Part shown: piece by piece, positions 1 to 10,960 of the stretch
Numbering within the stretch: position 1 is the first letter of the stretch
Layout: every line of letters starts with the position of its first letter
DNA from: Acheta domesticus
Lineage: Eukaryota > Arthropoda > Insecta > Orthoptera > Gryllidae
Direction of reading: 5' to 3'
Length of the DNA stretch: 64,000 nt
Assembly (NCBI GenBank): GCA_031308135.1
Contig: JAHLJT010008756.1
Location: 65,006,232 to 65,070,231 of the forward strand
Program-made: the position numbers and the translations under genes
The notes under the pieces: model-generated
Told to the model about the DNA's origin: nothing
Databases searched by the model: none
Seen by the model: the letters and a program-made list of their open reading frames with translations, nothing else

Positions 1-3
1 TTG

Positions 4-280
4 AATAATTTCTTCAAATGCCTTTTAGGAAGTGTTGTGAATTGTTCCAAGAAAATTCTTTAGGACACTGAATAAATATTTATTTAAAATTTATTTTAAA
101 CATAAATTGCATTGTTTTTTATTTGATATTGTGTTAGTACGATGCTAGTTACCTTTATGTATTTTTAAACAAATAAACACGTTTCGTTAACTACTTTCCC
201 TTTAGAAGGATTAGGATGAATGTGGGTCCAACATGCGAGAGTTCTCGCACGGGTACGTGGGGGTAGTAGGGGGAAACTTG
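4..280. repeat. Interspersed repeat, copy 1 of a direct pair
   Basis: This AT-rich ~280 bp segment shares ordered blocks with 998-1280: 'gaataatttcttcaaa' against 'gaataatttgttcaaa', 'gaattgttccaag', a 'gctgaataaa'-like block, 'aacacgtttc', and 'aacatgcgagagttctcg' followed by 'acgggtacg'. The copies lie about 1 kb apart in the same orientation and differ by many substitutions and small indels, so the duplication is old. No ORF or terminal inverted repeat is evident. It could be two insertions of one element or a segmental duplication. Confidence 0.6.
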
Positions 281-997
281 TACTATGGCTTAATGCAAAG
301 AACATTTTTTTAAAAATTAGCTTAAGTAAAATGCCTTGAAATAAATGGAAAACAAAAATCAAATACTATGAGAATTAATGTAAAAAAGCAACTAAATTTA
401 AAATTATAGAAAGTATAGCGCAAGTAAGTCGACAAGTGCCAACGTCGCAGTCCAAACGCATGTTTTAAATGTTGGCGATATCTGGAAGTATGTACATCAA
501 CGGTCAGCTTCAAACTCATATTGTAAATAATACACCGTTTGATATTAAACTTAAGCTGTAGGTTTGTTAAGATATTCAATACGCAAACATCGTTTGAGCA
601 ACATTCCCATGTATCGAAGCGAAGTCTAAGCCTACTATTTTTTCTTATGGTAACAAATGGTATTTAATACACAAAGGTGAAAATATTAATTTGATTATTT
701 TTTGGCTCGTATTTGCTTTTCTTGAGGTACGTAAGAACGTAGAAAATCATCCGATACTTTTTAGTATACAAATAATTTTTCAATTTTCGCACCCCGGCAT
801 GCTGGCACCCTGCATCTCCAAAACCCGTCTATTCCTCATAACAAATCAAGGAAAGTTAAATAATATTGCAAAGAATAGGGTTGTAGTTGCCCGATCCGGT
901 ATTATCGCACTACTTTACTTTGCTTTCTCAAGAGTAAAAACCTTTCTATTATTTTTGTGACTATCAAGGGAAGCAAAAAGCTAACTCTCTAGGAAGA

Positions 998-1280
998 TTG
1001 AATAATTTGTTCAAAGTTGTTTCTAAACAAGTATGAATTGTTCCAAGAGCATCTCTCTATAATGCTGAATAAACCTTTATTGAAAATGTGTTTCCAACAT
1101 CAATTGCGTTGTTATTTTTGTTTGATATGTTGTAAGTACATTAGAAGTTACATTTACACATTTTTTTAACAAACACGTTTCATTAACAACTTTCCTTTTT
1201 AATGGAAAGAATAGACCAATGGATAGGGAAAGAGTGGGTTTTAACATGCGAGAGTTCTCGTACGGGTACGCTAGTAAGTG
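998..1280. repeat. Interspersed repeat, copy 2 of a direct pair
   Basis: This is the second, diverged direct copy of the segment at 4-280. It has the same order of blocks and ends with the same 'catgcgagagttctcg' plus 'acgggtacg' module. The 3' module is the best conserved part. Confidence 0.6.
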
Positions 1281-1390
1281 ATTATTAACAAACAAAAATA
1301 TTAGATACGTGCGATTAAATTAAATTGAATTTCAAATATGTAGTTTACAACTTTTTACATAAAAGGAAACTGTTCTTGCAAATAGACAAT

Positions 1391-1442
1391 ATTTTTCAAC
1401 TAACGAACGATGGCCAATTCAAATTGTCGTTAGTTGAAAAAT
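1391..1442. repeat. Perfect 16-bp inverted repeat (hairpin)
   Basis: The arms 1391-1406 and 1427-1442 are exact reverse complements (atttttcaactaacga / tcgttagttgaaaaat), separated by a 20-base loop. It may be the remnant of a small fold-back element. No TSD or function is visible. Confidence 0.7.
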
Positions 1443-3359
1443 AAAATTAAAAATTCCTAATTCGTTACGATGGTATTTTATTACATATCAAATAAAGGCA
1501 ATGGCTCTTGAATATCAGAAACACCACAGTTATTTTTACTTTCCCTCTCTGCAGAATATTGAACGGAGGGCAACCATTGGAATCCTATCAACAATACGAC
1601 CTCAAATTTTTGGTTGTTTTGTCAAGGAAGACGCCTTGAAAAAATTGCGTTTTTTCAATTTTCAAAAAATCTATGTCATTCTAGTCAGCGAGAACAAACT
1701 TACAGTAAAACATGTATCAAATTCAAATGAAATGCCTAAGGAAGTTTTTCTCCAAAAAGCACCTTGACTGATTGGATTATCACCTGCCACGCTAGCAAAG
1801 GCGCTGCTGGCTAATACGGCAAACAATTTTGCTACAAATCTTATGTAGTTAATTATCTTTTCTATAAGTTCTATGTGTATTAAGATATAATTTCAGCGAC
1901 AATCTGATAATTACGTATAAAATTCTTGCCATGAAACCAAATTAATTGAGAAAGTTAAAAGAGAAAGTAATGAAAAAAGGTTAAAGTTTATAGAAAACAT
2001 TTTTATTACCAATGTTCAACAATTTAATTCATTTACAAAGTAGATGTTCCAGTCAGAGCTGTATAAGTAATGTTTTGTCAGTCTTTAAAATAAGTTGTAC
2101 TAATACTTTGTTTTGCAATTATTTTCTTTTACGTTTCACGCATTAAATGGATTGTAATTTATACAGTTAGTTAAGCAATTAAATATGTACAGTTTATATA
2201 AACTAATTGTCATACAAATGCTTGTTTACTTGTATATTTTATATACTTACATCAAATACATATTATTGTAATGGTTCATAAAACGACAGTGATCTTTAAA
2301 AAAAATCAAACTTAAAGCACTTATGAAAACTAAGTTGTACCAACTACCGGGTATTTTTCGTTGCCTTATAATTTGATCTTTGTATTTATCGTCTTTTAAC
2401 ACGAGCGGCTCATGTACTCACCTCACTTTTTATCAGGTCTTTCATTTATTCAAGACAAGTGAAGAGCTTGGAGAACAAAGGCTGTAAGTGCAGTAAATGT
2501 GGTATTAATAAAATTGAGCTCAAAGTTGAGTGTCTGCAAAATGCTTTAGAAGGCATTTTCTTTCAATCGTTACAACGCAGTAATAGTTTGAGGAATTAGA
2601 ATATCTTTGTAACGAAATAAAATTGAATTTTAACTTTACACTTGTACTCTTAATTCAAAATTTGTCAAAAATGCACTTATATTCTTTGGACCCCTCAATC
2701 GATATCACTCCGATCATATTGGCCTTGCAGTTGGTATGGGAATGTTTTAACGGTTTCAAAAAACTTGCTTACAAGTTTTCAAACAATACTTTTAATTCTG
2801 AAAACAAAAATAATAGTTCTATATTTCTGGAAAAAATAATTTGTCTTGCGAATATTATTTTAATTCTTTCTCTTGTACATCTAAACCTCTTTCTTAAAGC
2901 AATCCTGAAAGTTTTGTACACCTTCTACATGGACAAATCTGGATCTTGTTAAGAACGGTCGCTGCCTCTAATTTTCCGGCAAAATATTTTGTATCTGGTA
3001 TTTTGTATTATTTGTGATCCTTTTTATTTCAAACCTGTAAAGTGGATTATCCACTGACTTGGCGGAAGAAAATTTTTCGTTAATCATGATGAACGTGTAT
3101 CCCTTTTCTTTGAGAAGCGGAAGTGCTTCAATTCGTGAATAGTTTCATTTTTGGAAGGGGTGTTTGTCAATTTATTTTTCATATCCATTCAAATCGCACA
3201 ATTTATTTCCACTTTGCGATTTACAATAACTTAATAGGAATCCTTCATTTTTCTGACGCCTCCTACGATTTGGACTATGTCTGGACCACGGGAGTCCGTG
3301 CTCCAAACTACAAAGTTTGAAAACATGTAAGTCCATTTAAACATGTTGCCTCATCGGAA
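1443..3359. other. AT-rich non-coding flank
   Basis: No supportable gene is seen. The longest open frame (2623-2952, plus) encodes a Leu/Ile/Asn/Phe-rich low-complexity protein typical of random AT-rich DNA, with no splice context or recognisable motif. Confidence 0.6.
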
Positions 3360-4224
3360 ATACTATAATTACTTGATTTAATTTCACTTGCTAGTAAAAT
3401 ACCGACATTTACGCCAGGTTTTCTGGTTCTGAAGTTTCCATCCGCCGCTGTCTAGTATTTTGATTTGATTTAGTACCGACGATTTAATCACTTTGTACAA
3501 TTAGGTTACAGTTCGGAAATTCATAAGGGCTCAAAATAGGCGATTAGGAAGATAATTTCAATCTCTTATATTCACCGTGATTTAATTTAGTATGAAGGGC
3601 TGAATCAGATTGTGAAAATTATCTCGAATTCCATTTCCTGGATTACATAAGCAGTGATTGAAATCATGGCTTCAACCGCTGTTGCAAACAACTATATTAG
3701 CTTAAATAATTCTGTGAATAAATGTGACGGAAACTACTTAACCTGGTAACCAAACGTGGTGACTCGAAACGTTACTTCCACCGGTATATGCATAATATAT
3801 TTGCATTAAAGGGATTAAATCATTGTATGGAAATAAGCTAACGGTTTCTTGACTTATTACTCCATACGTGAGGTAGTGAAAATGTTGATTCCTTCCTTCA
3901 CTGTTACCATGGACTGATTTAGAATTAAGGCTTTAATCACCCTATGAAATAAAGACAAAGAATTGGAACCCTTCAACCTGGTATTCTTGAGAGTGCAAGC
4001 GATGGTTCAAAACATTACTCGGAGGCTATCATATTTTTAATACTGCTTTAGAACCTAGGTTCTTATCACCCTATGAAAAACAGGTAACGGACTATAACAT
4101 CTTAACATGGTGTTCTAGAGCACGCAAAATGTGGAATTCGATGCATTGCTTCCACCGCCATCACCACGAATTGATGTAGCTTTAGTGATGTTCCACGCTG
4201 TAACCCAAAGGCAAGGGATGACCT
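3360..4224. repeat. Diverged tandem repeat, unit ~110-127 bp, downstream of LRR gene stop
   Basis: Units recur at about 3738, 3849, 3973 and 4100. Each carries a 'cctggtattc'-like start, a '(g)atttaatt' or 'gctttaatcaccctatgaaa' block and an 'acggact/acggaa' block. Weaker units reach back to about 3360. On the minus strand this lies just downstream of the LRR gene's stop codon, so part of it may be transcribed as 3' UTR. No minus-strand AATAAA is visible between 3210 and 4266, so the 3' end of that transcript is not defined. Confidence 0.55.
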
Positions 4225-4265
4225 GCGCGCGGTGTGCACGCTGGCTTCAGCTCCAGCTCGTGGCT

Positions 4266-4422
4266 TCAGCGCGCGGTGTGCACGCAGACGCTGGAGCGGC
4301 TCTGCGCGCGGCGCGCCGCGGCCCAGCGCAGGGCGTCGTACTCGAAGGGCAGCCCCGCGCGCGCGGGGTCCTCCTCCTCCGCCTCGCTGTCCGTGCCGTA
4401 GTACAGCGCCGCGTCGCGCCAC
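4266..4422 (-). CDS. LRR transmembrane protein, last coding exon (cytoplasmic tail)
   Basis: This is the terminal coding exon of the minus-strand leucine-rich-repeat gene. It follows an acceptor ending 'gtgcgcag' and runs 157 nt to a TGA at 4268-4266. The upstream exon ends in phase 2 (AG) and this exon supplies G, rebuilding an Arg codon in the sequence IER-WRDAALYYGTDSE. The frame is open and GC-rich and encodes an acidic run (SEAEEED) followed by a basic, Arg-rich C-terminus ending CVHTAR. It forms the distal half of the intracellular tail, and no TIR, kinase or PDZ-ligand motif is obvious. The 3' end carries a short duplication: the 17-mer at 4269-4285 reappears at 4225-4241 beyond the stop. 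The phase match and the change from AT-rich intron to GC-rich exon make this assignment fairly secure. Confidence 0.75.
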
Positions 4423-4481
4423 CTGCGCACAACAACCCAACGCCCTTCACAAAACAACACACAACATCGACATGGTTGGAA

Positions 4482-4722
4482 TGAACGTGTGTGATGAAAA
4501 ATGGGAAATATTAATTTCATCGGTTTCTTAATTAAACGAATCAATTGATTAATTGATTGATACTTCGTGTTTCCGGGAGCGACAACTGCTGTGGTCATTA
4601 GTCCCGTAAGTGTAGTATCACTGAAGTGATATATCACTGAAGGTGGCGGTGATCTTCCCCCACTGGATGGTGACATCAGGTGCTGATCTACACGAGGGTT
4701 TTTGAGGTTTTTCCATCCAGCA
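4482..4722 (-). mobile_element. SINE-A 3' half, tandemly duplicated (partial copy)
   Basis: This ~241 bp segment is repeated almost exactly at 4723-4960. It carries, on the minus strand, the 3' end of the SINE-A family (...cttacgggactaatgaccacagcagttg...cccggaaacacgaag) followed by a caat-rich tail. It lies in the last intron of the LRR gene. The close identity of the two units points to a recent local tandem duplication after insertion. Confidence 0.75.
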
Positions 4723-5392
4723 TGAACGTGTGTGATGAAAAATGGGAAATATTCATTTGAACGGATTCTTAATTAAACGAATCAATTGATTAATTGATTG
4801 ATACTTCGTGTTTCTGGGAGTGACAACTGCTGTGGTCATTAGTCCCATAAGTGTAGTATCACTAAAGTGATATATCACTGAAGGTGGCGGTGATCTTCCC
4901 CCACTGGATGGTGACATCAGGTGCGGATCTACACCTGATGTGTGGGTTTTTGAAGTTTTCCCATCCAGCTATCTCCCATCAATGGAGCATTGCCCCAGTC
5001 GGGACAAATTCTAAGAGCGCGGGACTGGTCTCTCAACGTGTGTGATAGTGTAGTGTGTGTAAGTGAAGGGCGGACAAGGAGAATGTAGTGTGTGTAAGTA
5101 AGGGGCGGACAAAGAAAGGAAGGAATGATCACGTGCGGTCCGTGGCCCGTTTGTTACGGTACTGCTTCGGCATTCGCCTGGAAGACATTACGGAAGACAT
5201 AGAAGACATTACGGAAAAATATCGATCAGAGTAGCCGGTCGCTAGAATTCTGTCCCAGACAGCGGCTGCAATCGATCTTGCTATATAATGTTGAAAATCC
5301 GGCGACCGTCGGGACTCGATCCCTAGGACCTCCCGATCAGACGCACTGCAGTGACATCAATTGATGCTCTGAGCCACATAACCCGGTCAGGT
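4723..5392 (-). mobile_element. SINE-A, near full-length minus-strand copy
   Basis: Read on the minus strand this has all modules of the SINE-A family described at 63042-63595: the tRNA-like head (box B 'agggatcgagtccc' near 5315), the 'tccgtaatg..gcgaatgccg' body, a T/C-rich stretch with 'cttacacacact', the 'cggg..ggggcaatgctcc' block, and the 3' tail 'gggactaatgaccacagcag'. It lies in the last LRR-gene intron. Short 'gaagacattacgg' duplications interrupt the body at 5170-5215. Confidence 0.75.
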
Positions 5393-8300
5393 GAATCGAA
5401 TGTGTATTAATGTAATAAACGTCATTAATGCTACAAAAACTGAACACCTCTTTGGGCCGGTTTGCATAACTACCTGGATGCAGCACACAGGAGTTTGTTT
5501 GGCACCAAACAAGTATTTTCTTGAGTGGAGAAAACTAGTCTACGCGTCATAGAATGTTGTTCCATTGAGGATTCAAACGACTTCTCTTGCTGTACGTTTA
5601 TTGAAATATAATATCCAGAATCAAGCAAATAAATGACCAGCTTCACTATTCACAATAGAGATTTACAAGAACAACTCTTAGTTTTTCAAATTATTTGTAA
5701 CGATGACGTAATATTGTATTACTAGTTGAACTCGTCAAAGTGTTTCCAATACGAAACAAATATTTTTTCCGCCCATTGCGAGTTTGTATTTTGTGAGAGT
5801 TGAACTGTTTCGAGTGTCTTGTTGTATTGGAATTGGTTCCAACTCGTCTTTGTTGCATTCCTATAAAGAGATATGTACTCCAGGTATTATTCTCTAGTTT
5901 GTACTCCAACCTAATTCACTGACAGTAGTCGAAAATGACGGTGTAAGCGAAGGCGGAAATCATTATGTGTACAATAAATTAAATATACATTAAAGTCATG
6001 ACATCAATATAGAGCAAACAACGGACCACTTTGTAAACCAAAGCGATTGCCACCATTTATAACTAACCAAGTCCATTTGAGATAATCTCCTAATGTCAAA
6101 TAAAAACGTATAAGTTTGTTAAAACATGTTTATTTCTATCGCTGGTCGTGCTCACGTGTTTCTCTTCGCAATTGCCGGAAAGCCAAGAGATACCCAGAAT
6201 TCAATGTGATTACATTGCTCCCCTATCACTCTCAGCTACGAGACACAAAGTAATTTTGCTCTTAGTAAATAACAATTAGACATGAATAAATAATAATTAA
6301 CAAATATATATACTGTATAATTTCTTGGTGTACTTTTAAAATCTGAGTGTCAATGAAAGAAAATATTTCAAACACTACTACTCTAATTCTTCATTCTGTA
6401 AGGGTTTACATATTAAGCGTAGGGCATGTCAATTAATGTATTTATTTTAGTGAGTATACATACTCGTACATGTAATATTACCTTTATATACATTCAGTAA
6501 TATTTGCTTTCAAAGCCACTCAGTCTTACAACTTAAAAACTCGCGATCTTCGCTTTGCCATGTAACTTCACATTTATATGTGCTCATATGCTAGCTCGCG
6601 TCGAAATTTCGATGGCTTTCGAGCGTTTGCAACTCGAATAACAAAACAATGTGATGAACAAATAACGGCAGATCAGCGTTCATTAAATCGATTAAAAGAA
6701 ATTAAAATTTAATGTTTATGTTATGAAATGAGAGCAACTGGACTCCTACCTTTCATTCAAAGGAAAAATCATGTAATTTGCTTCACTAGAATGCTCGAAG
6801 TTATTTTTAAGCGAAAACTCTCAGTGTTTTAAATATAGACTTGAATGATAATATATAATGATTGTCGTCGTCTTTTGGATTAACATGTGTAATTGTAGTC
6901 TGCGCGAATGAATTAAAGTAAAATTAAAAATTTAAATGAAAGGTTGATAGCAAAAACAGACCAAGTCCAAAAATATTATTTTTTCAGAAAATGGAAAACC
7001 ACCTACTATGTTTATCTTAAAATGTTTTATATTTAGGTACCTGTTAAAATATTCCAACTTGGGGTGAAGAGGTTTTATTTTCTTTCCAATGGTTTGCTAG
7101 CAAAATTTTTGGACATATCCACTTTTTTTGGAAAAAGAATAATTTATGATTATGATTTTTCGATAATAAACCGATAAACCAAAAATAGTGTCTTGATCTT
7201 CTTTGTACTTTTTATGGGATACTCTTGAAGCTCCACTTTAAAACTTCTGCAACAGCACTAGTGCAACTTCCTTTCTTACATCTCCCTTGTATTTTTGATA
7301 AGAGTGTGCAGTATATTGTGGGTTTGTTATCAACATATCACAAAGATAAACATAAAACCTCCAAACTGCAGGTAAGAACAAGCAAAGACTTAAAGGAGAA
7401 TCTTTCATTTCGGATACACTCCCAACATTTCCCGGAATAAAGGCTTTTAAGGTTGTTTCAGTGACACCCGACTTCCACCTGAGGTCGTATGGTGTTGCAG
7501 TAATCTGAGATATTTATGGCCTTATCACTGCAGCTCCAGGTGTTGATACGAAGGAAAAGTTTGATAAATCGTCAGGAGTACTTCCCGGTAATATCCAGGA
7601 AATATAATACCAAGAATGTTGCATTGCACTGAAAAAAATAAATGGAAAATACAGGACTCCCTGTTTCTTAAAAGCTGTAAATAATATTTTACTGTAGATT
7701 TGAATGGAAAATGTATATGATTATTATCAAAGCATATTATTTTATTAGTACGCTGGCCTTTATGACTAGATGCACTGCATGAGGTGACATTGATACCGAA
7801 TTTAAAGATAAACTATTTATGTATTTAAACAATCTATCAGGCAAAAACCTAAATCAAATAAGGAAAATGTCGCCAATATTATGTCGCCAATATTATGTCG
7901 CCAATATCATTAACGTTAGCAATTTCACAAAGTAACTCAAGCATAAAGTCTCAAGTAACCTCATAACAGTCAAAATGTAAATGTAACAAATTCAAGATCA
8001 GCGCTAGATTCCTAAAAAAATAATACATGTAAAGCACCCTCACCCCTTCAAATATCCTAGAGGGAAATTCTCATAATTGCCCTAAACCCAATTTTTCTGT
8101 CGAACATTCGCCGTTTCTCCCAATGCATAACATTACTTTCACTAAGCTGCGTCAGCAGTAGCGAGAAAGTAAAAATTAACAATTTAATTTCCTAATAAAA
8201 TCACTCGATTCAAAAAAGTCGCCATTGCAATTTATCACAAAGATACTAAAAAATAAAAAAATAATTCCTCCTTTAAACACCACCACAGGAAAAGGTTGTT

Positions 8301-8635
8301 CATCAAAACAAATATGAAAAACTTGCTTGAATATTTTTTGTCAATATTCACAATAAATAACTCAAATTTTCAGCCTAAAATAAACCACTCCTTAAACAAA
8401 ATAGACAAAGAAGTTACATCAGTCACCGCTTAACATCACTACTCATCCCTTAATAAAATCAACAACATTTTTTAAAACCTCTTAACGAAAAATTTCCAGG
8501 ACAAGATTAGATTAACAACACGTTGTAATACGGCTATAAAACATTTACCACTACCAGAGATAGTGTGTTTTAACAATATTAAACTCGTTCTTGAGAATCA
8601 GCTACTTACCAATCACTTGGAAGCCCCATAACCCA
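5393..8635. other. AT-rich intronic DNA of the LRR gene
   Basis: About 3.2 kb of intron 4423-9861 has no supportable exon or element. The only structure noticed is a triplicated 14-mer 'atgtcgccaatatt' at 7866-7909. Open frames here are short and low in complexity. Confidence 0.55.
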
Positions 8636-8639
8636 TCCC

Positions 8640-8775
8640 ACTAGTTGAGAGCTTAGTGATTGTACCGGCTGGTGCAATGCCTCGCTAGGGAAGGCATATG
8701 GCGGGGGAAATTCCCCACAAGCCGGACTATCAGTGGAGACCGCATCTCACCATTCACAAAGGGAAAAACACTAAC
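8640..8775 (+). mobile_element. SINE-A fragment (central module)
   Basis: This diverged fragment matches only the middle of SINE-A in order: 'gagcttag.gattgtaccggctgg', 'gcctcgct', 'ggggaaattccccacaag', and 'gaccgcatctcacca..caaagggaaaaac'. Head and tail are missing. The plus and minus ORFs of ~103 residues across it are chance frames. Confidence 0.55.
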
Positions 8776-9249
8776 CATCAGACCAGAATTAACACAAAAA
8801 TTTGTAACAGTAACTTCTACCAAAATTTCACGAATTATAATCGGAAAAGGGGACCCAAATGGGAATCCTCTCCTAAATCCTCTCCTAAATTGTACTTCAG
8901 CTTCCGGGTCAATGACCCCCATCTCGATCAGGTTTTTGTCCAGTTTCCCTGATTCATTGAGCAAATGCTGAGATGACCCCTTGTTTTGCTTCTGGACGTA
9001 AATGTAGCTTCACTGTGCGCACGTTTTGTTGAGAACTCCTTTTGCTTGTAGTTCATTTACAGTTGAAATTGATTTTCTATAACTCGGGAAAAAACATTTT
9101 TCAAATATCTTTATTTTTCTAAAATAATTATTTTCTAAATTCATTTTTTCGTTTGTTTTTTTTTATTAAAATTCTGGCCCTCAAGAAAATGTGCCCAGAT
9201 AAATTTCTTTCCCCACACGTCATATACAGTTTTTACTGTTTTTTTGACA

Positions 9250-9272
9250 AATAAATAAATAAATAAATAAAT
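9250..9272. repeat. (AAAT)n microsatellite
   Basis: A short run of tetranucleotide aaat repeats about 55 bp upstream of a SINE-B copy, in an intron of the LRR gene. Confidence 0.8.
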
Positions 9273-9327
9273 CCTCTAAAAGAGGATTAAGTTAAATATA
9301 AGTTATTAATCAGCCGATCAGCCGATT

Positions 9328-9590
9328 CCCGGGTGGCCGAGATCGCTAAGCCAGTAGTGTAGTAGCGATCTCGGACCGAAGAATTTCGGGTTTGAGTCCC
9401 GTCTTGGGCATGGTTGTATTTGTGTTCGTCCTTTCACTCCGTAAACCAATAGTTGTCGCTAAAGTCGATGATGATGCTAGATGTGACCTTAAATTTTTTA
9501 AAAAGTTATCGAGGAATCATTGTACTTGTAAAATTACTTTAAAACTAATCTATGTACTTATCATCAAAAACCAATAAAATAAATAAATGT
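9328..9590 (+). mobile_element. SINE-B, tRNA-derived, plus-strand copy in LRR intron
   Basis: The head reads like a tRNA: a box A-like 'gtggccgagatcgctaag' and a box B 'gggtttgagtcccg' about 50 bp later. It is followed by 'gttgtatttgtgttcgtcctttcac', a 3' tail 'agttgtcgctaaagtcgatgatgatgctagatgtgacctta', and an A-rich 'aataaaataaataaat' terminus. The same modules occur at 60324-60490 and 60950-61160. It is a SINE rather than a tRNA gene because the anticodon and acceptor stems do not pair. Confidence 0.75.
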
Positions 9591-9861
9591 ACAACATTTC
9601 ATCCACTTCGTAAACATTTAAATGAACTATAATTTTCTTTCTGCACAAAAGCACAGATAATTTATTCGCCCAATCATTTAGCGAAAGAGACTTGATTTTG
9701 ATAGTTGTTGATAAGAGACTGGATTTTGATAACACGTGTTCTAATAATTCTTCTTACGACGCTGAAGTCAGTTTTGTGAAGTTTTATTTTATACAATAAA
9801 AGTGGACAAAAAAATGATTAAATACGCAAGCCTGCTCTGCGGAGACCGCTGCCGTACCTAC

Positions 9862-10160
9862 CTCTCGATGCGCGAGTTCTTCTCGTTGTCCGGGTCGTCG
9901 GCCAGCAGCCGGTCGTCCGCCCCCCGGCGCCGCCGCCGCCTCCGCCCCCAGCCGCAGAGCAGCGCGGTGCCCAGCAGCCCGTTGGCGGCCACCAGCGCCG
10001 CCAGCACCACCACCCCCGCCAGCAGCGCCGTCGCCGTCGCGCCCTCGCACCCGCGCGCGTCGCCCGCCGCCGCGCCCCACGGCCGCGCCGCGCCGCCGCC
10101 GCCGCCGCCCGCCTCCTGCGCATACGTGGCACTCAGCAGCGCTTCCGTGCGGCGCGTCTG
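9862..10160 (-). CDS. LRR transmembrane protein, middle exon (membrane helix)
   Basis: This exon runs from a tandem acceptor 'ttttgctagcag' (NAGNAG; exon start 10160 or 10157, differing by one Gln codon) to a donor 'gag|gtaggt' after 9862. It enters in phase 0 and leaves in phase 2. It completes the LRRCT cap, then encodes a Gly-rich juxtamembrane linker. Next is a single transmembrane helix of Ala/Leu/Val residues around LLAGVVVLAALVAANGLL, then a stop-transfer run of seven Arg, then an acidic segment DDRLLADDPDNEKNSRIE. If the donor were not used, TAG at 9860-9858 would end the protein right after IER. The perfect phase match to 4422-4266 argues for splicing, but intron retention would give a natural short-tail form. 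Confidence 0.75.
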
Positions 10161-10469
10161 CTAGCAAAACATTGGGCCCGAAAGTTCGGCCTTGTCTTCC
10201 GTCGCCGCGCCGGCTCGTTGCTCGGCCGGCTTGGCCGCGCCGCGCGGCCCACAAGGGGTGGTTGTCTCGGCGGCGTGGAAGGGGAAGGGGGAATGGAGTG
10301 AGGTGTTTTTCGAAATTTCACTTTCCGTCGCTCCTATTTATCCGATTTGCATGTTTGACACGGCGTTGGATTCTGGAAGCGTGTCGCCATCGCGCTATAA
10401 GCCCACATTTTTTAAATTGTTCCCGGAAGTATGAGAAAAATATTAAAAATCGAGTTTCTGCTAGTTTTT

Positions 10470-10960
10470 TTGGAAAAAGAGCTTCGTAGCGTAAATTCTA
10501 TTATAATCTGGAGTCAAATGCCGTTTACAGATCGAAAATCGGACCTTCTGTTCAGACGTTATTGGTAAAGTAAAATTCACTAAATTTGGTGCTGCCACGT
10601 GGTGGCGACAAATTGAACTAGTGTCGGTACATTTAGCCTTAAATGGAGGTATTTGCGCGGGTGTGGCGCTCGGAGGCGAACTCTCGCCATCAGAATGACA
10701 GACGCGCGTTCGCGCCACCACTAGTACTAAATGGCAGACTTCACACCAGACCACTCCGACCACTCGCGCCACTATAACGGTTGTTACATGCTAACTGCCT
10801 TTCGGTCGCTTGAGCGGTGTGGATCACGAAAACTTCCTATATGAGGGTCAGTGGCGGTCAGCGGTGGTTGCTCGTTAAGGCTCTGCCGCTCCTGGATAGC
10901 GCCACCGAGTGGCTCCGTACGAAGGCTGTTGTTTAGGTGTTCATGCGGATGAACGTCTAA
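10470..10960. other. Intronic GC-mixed patch of unknown nature
   Basis: Between two LRR-gene exons this ~490 bp stretch has higher GC and recurring 'gcgccacc' and 'gtggcg' motifs in both orientations (10597, 10713, 10766, 10899). This suggests a degenerate transposable element. No TIR, TSD or coding frame can be supported. Confidence 0.35.

Noticed and set aside
2623..2952. 109-residue plus-strand frame
   Set aside because: AT-rich Leu/Ile/Asn/Phe composition, no motif, and no gene context.
9802..10164. Plus-strand 120-residue frame and minus-strand Gly/Arg frames
   Set aside because: Only the third minus-strand frame gives a membrane helix and correct phases with both neighbouring exons.
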